From NCBI GenBank assembly GCA_945877905.1, contig CAMDUT010000002.1, positions 1-45,515 of the forward strand: 45,515 bases of DNA, in the 5' to 3' direction. The position numbers were made by a program, and so were the translations under genes. The notes under the pieces are model-generated. The model did no database searches. It was not told the DNA's origin and saw only the letters and a program-made list of their open reading frames with translations. Position 1 is the stretch's first letter; each line of letters starts with the position of its first letter. Positions 44,201 to 45,515 of this stretch are shown piece by piece. Source of the stretch: Phycisphaera mikurensis NBRC 102666 (GTDB lineage: Bacteria > Planctomycetota > Phycisphaerae > Phycisphaerales > SM1A02).

Positions 44201-44582
44201 TCGGGGCGGGAGCGGCCCCGAACCGGTGGAGGTTGATGCCCACGCCGACCTCCGAGCCCGCGAAGGCGCCCGTGCCGACGAGCGCCGAGCGCAGCGTCAC
44301 ACGTGCACGGAACTCCGAGGTCGTCCGGATCCGCCAGTTGGCGGAGGCGTAACCGGCGAATGCCATGGCCGCCACCGAGGTGGATTGCGTCGACGAGTAC
44401 TGGAGCCGGCCCGCGGTCTCGGTGATCGCCAGCGCCGGGTTGCCCGAGACGGACTGCCAGTACGTTCCGGGCGTCGTATTCGCGAAGTCGTCGCCGAACA
44501 CCTGCGCCGACGCCGGCGCGCCGGCAAGCAGCGCGGCCAGGAGCGTGGCGATCACGGCGCGCAGCGGCAGGCACGGAGTCAT
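41295..44582 (-). CDS. Secreted fibronectin type III repeat protein with dockerin-like tail
   Basis: 1095-residue exported protein. Residues 1-26 are a signal peptide (ALLAGAPASAQ). Residues 27 to about 260 look like a jelly-roll/LamG-like domain (WQSVSGNPALAITETAG, DTWLDTFRVDSG). About residues 265-885 contain seven fibronectin-III repeats of some 89 residues, each with a consensus such as APSGVSATDGTS then VTVTWTAVA-GATGHKVFRAVG, separated by DTGWRN linkers. A Pro/Gly-rich stretch (about 885-985) follows, then a dockerin-like pair of calcium loops (DANLDGRVDAAD and DVDRDGAITERD). A surface or extracellular-matrix role is plausible. The repeats are so alike that internal duplication is likely recent. 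It is the second minus-strand gene after the glycyl-tRNA synthetase. Confidence 0.88.
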   Translation of the reverse strand: MTPCLPLRAVIATLLAALLAGAPASAQVFGDDFANTTPGTYWQSVSGNPALAITETAGRLQYSSTQSTSVAAMAFAGYASANWRIRTTSEFRARVTLRSALVGTGAFAGSEVGVGINLHRFGAAPAPNQLRPGIAAWLGTRRFDAGAFRTLVVAETSTAGAPMPLMRLWAPTSNQTAFYDVGTGSFASSIGTETVLYVRYDPLDDALYLSTVGYLDPNAYEYLDFMGSQLVPVQFSIGGFGQQPGTLTGNDTWLDTFRVDSGVVESAPTNVVATDGTSTSVVRVTWTAGLNATGYQVLRTIAGGAAQLVGTVVPSVTAFDDTTAAPLQQYTYTVRSVGPSGPGFDASDVGWRGLPAPTGVVASDGTSVAGVALSWGALANVQGYRVLRAIGSGAATEVGAPTANTYIDTSAVAGVVYTFTVKARGATGDGPASVADTGWRNVAAPSGVSATDGTSTANVTVTWTAVASATGHKVFRAVGTAAATQVASLGATAATYADTTAVAGTVYTYTVRAATAAGDSAVSAADTGWRNIAAPAGLAATDGTVTTGVNLTWTAVTGAAGYRVFRAVGTGAATELGAPAAASFSDTTAVAGTVYTYTVKARTAAGNSAASAADTGWRNVAAPAGLAASDGTSTAAVNLTWTAVAGATGHKVFRAVGTGAATEIASLGATAATHADATAVAGTVYTYTVKAATAAGTSAASASNTGWRNVAAPSGVSATDGTSTANVTVTWTAVAGATGHKVFRAVGTAAATQVASLGATAATYADTTAVAGTVYTYTVRAATAAGDSAVSAADTGWRNIAAPAGLAATDGTFADKVRVTWTAHASTLVTGYRVLRRLPSETSFTVIATISGRTTVTHNDTTIPVAITGTYVVQAVMAAGATASSSTDTGFRAGAPGGAPPAGGMPPPGGEGGTAGNEPPSTGMSPPDGGAGGGSGAGGGDAGQGDGTSGGGSGGPGAGPGAPGGDDAANVECDDLTVRIAGLIAAAGAPVATGEEDEFLELLDLLEPASRVAGVHPSSTTMSAACAILGGDANLDGRVDAADALLFAEAWCAGDRILADVDRDGAITERDLDAVLRALKRHGVGDAPGHGPDAR
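41298..41320. terminator. Hairpin over the stop of the FN3 protein gene
   Basis: CCGGGCA (41298-41304) and TGCCCGG (41314-41320) form a seven-base stem with a nine-base loop overlapping the last codons of the minus-strand gene. It may act as a bidirectional terminator for the convergent GT2 and FN3 genes. Confidence 0.35.
42181..42472. repeat. Intragenic direct repeat, copy 1
   Basis: About 292 bases that recur at 42985-43276 (offset 804 bases, 268 codons, three FN3 units) with four differences by eye. It encodes the ends and starts of two FN3 units. Confidence 0.85.
42985..43276. repeat. Intragenic direct repeat, copy 2
   Basis: Second copy of the segment at 42181-42472; the reading frame is preserved. 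One of the four differences changes an amino acid (Gly to Ser in the AVAGATG motif). Confidence 0.85.
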
Positions 44583-44588
44583 CGCCGC

Positions 44589-44594
44589 ATCGTA
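44589..44594 (-). promoter_or_regulatory. Candidate -10 element for the FN3 protein gene
   Basis: The minus strand reads TACGAT, ending six bases before the ATG at 44582. No Shine-Dalgarno is visible, which fits the leaderless pattern. Confidence 0.4.
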
Positions 44595-44600
44595 CGTGCG

Positions 44601-44628
44601 CCCGCCGACTGCCTTCCTCGCCGGCGGG
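44601..44628 (-). terminator. Possible terminator after the glycyl-tRNA synthetase gene
   Basis: CCCGCCG (44601-44607) and CGGCGGG (44622-44628) form a seven-base stem with a 14-base loop in the 64-base gap downstream of the synthetase stop. No U-tract is visible. Confidence 0.35.
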
Positions 44629-44646
44629 TCAGGCCCGTCCGGGAAC

Positions 44647-45515
44647 TCACTCCGCCCCGACCTGCCCGTCGAGCCACGCCGGCACCGCGTCGATCGCCAT
44701 CTTCTCCTGCTGCTGCGTGTCGCGGTGGCGGATCGTCACCGTCTGCGCGGCGAGCGTGTCACTGTCGATCGTGATGCAGAAGGGCGTGCCCGCCTCGTCC
44801 ATGCGCGCGTAGCGCTTGCCGATCGACTGCTTCTCGTCGAACTCGACCATGTGCTTCTTGCGCAGCTGCCGGAACAGGCGCTCGCCCACCTCGGGCATGC
44901 CGTCCTTGTTGACGAGCGGGAAGATGCCGGCTTTCACCGGCGCCATGCGCGGGTGGAACTTCATGAAGACGCCGCTCGGCCGGCTCGGGTCCGGCGTGTA
45001 CGCCTCGCAGATGAGCGCCAGCGTGCCGCGGTCGGCGCCGGCCGACGGCTCGATCACGTGCGGGAAGTACCGCTCGTTGCGCGCCTGGTCGAAGTACTTC
45101 GCCTTGTCGTTCTTGCCGCTGTGCGTCGCGTGCGCGCGCAGGTCGAAGTCCGCGCGGTGCGCCACGCCCTCGAGCTCGCCGAACCCGGGCGCGGTGAACG
45201 GGAACCGGTACTCGATGTCGCTGGTGCCGGCGCCCTCCTTCGCGTAGTGCGCGAGCTCGTCGCGGTCGTGCTCGCGCAGCTGCAGGTTCGAGCTCGTGAG
45301 CCCGATCGACTGCCACCAGGAGAACCGCCAGTCGCGCCACCACGCGTACCACTGGTTCGCCTCGCCGGGGTGGATGAAGAACTCGATCTCCATCTGCTCG
45401 AACTCGCGGCTGCGGAACGTGAAGTTGCGCGGCGTGACCTCGTTGCGGAACGCCTTGCCGACCTGCGCGATGCCGAAGGGGACCTTGACGCGCGTCGAGT
45501 CGACCACGTTCTGGA
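44647..45515 (-). CDS. glyS: Glycyl-tRNA synthetase (alpha2 type), N-terminus cut by window edge
   Basis: Class II synthetase that charges tRNA-Gly. Only the C-terminal 289 codons are in the window; the frame is open to 45515, so the true start lies beyond the edge. The sequence RVKVPFGIAQVGKAFRNEVT is motif 2 of the dimeric (eukaryote-like, GlyQS/GRS1-type) enzyme, followed by REFEQMEIEFFIHPGEANQW. Near the end, GTLALICEAYTPD precedes the C-terminal anticodon-binding domain with GIFPLVNKDGMPE and SIGKRYARMDEAGTPFCITI. The protein ends at 44647. It lies just upstream of the FN3 gene on the same strand. Confidence 0.93.
   Translation of the reverse strand, partial: QNVVDSTRVKVPFGIAQVGKAFRNEVTPRNFTFRSREFEQMEIEFFIHPGEANQWYAWWRDWRFSWWQSIGLTSSNLQLREHDRDELAHYAKEGAGTSDIEYRFPFTAPGFGELEGVAHRADFDLRAHATHSGKNDKAKYFDQARNERYFPHVIEPSAGADRGTLALICEAYTPDPSRPSGVFMKFHPRMAPVKAGIFPLVNKDGMPEVGERLFRQLRKKHMVEFDEKQSIGKRYARMDEAGTPFCITIDSDTLAAQTVTIRHRDTQQQEKMAIDAVPAWLDGQVGAE

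Noticed and set aside
42111-44774. Long plus-strand open frame opposite the FN3 protein
   Set aside because: Antisense to an intact secreted protein with signal peptide and FN3 repeats; the apparent repeats in this frame only mirror the true ones.

Overview
The window looks like chromosome from a high-GC, Gram-negative bacterium of the Planctomycetota, most likely class Phycisphaerae. The sequence-level reasons are: very GC-rich DNA with tightly packed genes; secreted proteins ending in paired dockerin-like calcium loops (D-x-N-G-D-x-x-V-D-G-x-D followed by LLSAWG); Cys-rich 'DPxCC...WDxxC' modules in a secreted protease; a choice-of-anchor-Q type beta-helix protein; and LpxB and DapF, which imply lipid A and meso-diaminopimelate cell walls. 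The lineage is an inference. There are no insertion sequences, prophage genes, CRISPR arrays or rRNA. Two tandem tRNA-Glu genes are present.

Layout. 1-5000 (minus): purD, then a large secreted subtilisin-like protease. 5000-8900 (plus): an unknown secreted protein, trxB and a dicarboxylate/amino-acid:cation symporter. 8950-11930: head-to-head aspS and lpxB. 11950-17830: a divergent SYLF lipoprotein, then a five-gene, translationally coupled branched-chain amino-acid-type ABC transporter whose LivG subunit carries a large membrane-like insertion. 17870-20110: an acidic unknown protein converging on nadD and a nucleoside phosphorylase-like gene. 20148-20376: two tRNA-Glu genes. 20570-25576: a dockerin-bearing beta-helix protein, aroB, a ParA-like ATPase and its degenerate partner. 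25577-29478: a membrane dipeptidase diverging from an operon of a DUF2752 protein, two lipoproteins and a GT-like protein. 29448-31281 (minus): an amidohydrolase and a flavin reductase-like protein. 31450-32845: an orphan mraZ, a structured non-coding stretch and csrA. 32866-41258 (plus): a lipoprotein, dapF, an M20 hydrolase, a class III aminotransferase, astA, astD and a GT2 glycosyltransferase. 41295-45515 (minus): a truncated glycyl-tRNA synthetase followed by a secreted fibronectin-III repeat protein with a dockerin-like tail.

Functional links. The M20-aminotransferase-AstA-AstD run could form a succinyl-transferase route from ornithine (or arginine) to glutamate, with the M20 enzyme replacing AstE. 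The ABC operon has all five subunits in order. aspS and glyS, purD, nadD, aroB and dapF are housekeeping genes spread among lineage-specific secreted proteins.

A recurring signal is a TAnnnT hexamer 6-12 bases before the start codon of many first-in-operon genes, usually without a Shine-Dalgarno sequence. This suggests frequent leaderless transcription. The two strongest leads are the LivG insertion and the promoter architecture. Next come the ParA/pseudo-ATPase pair, the mraZ-csrA non-coding region and the possible rewired succinyl pathway. No complete defence system or obviously new multigene machine is visible.
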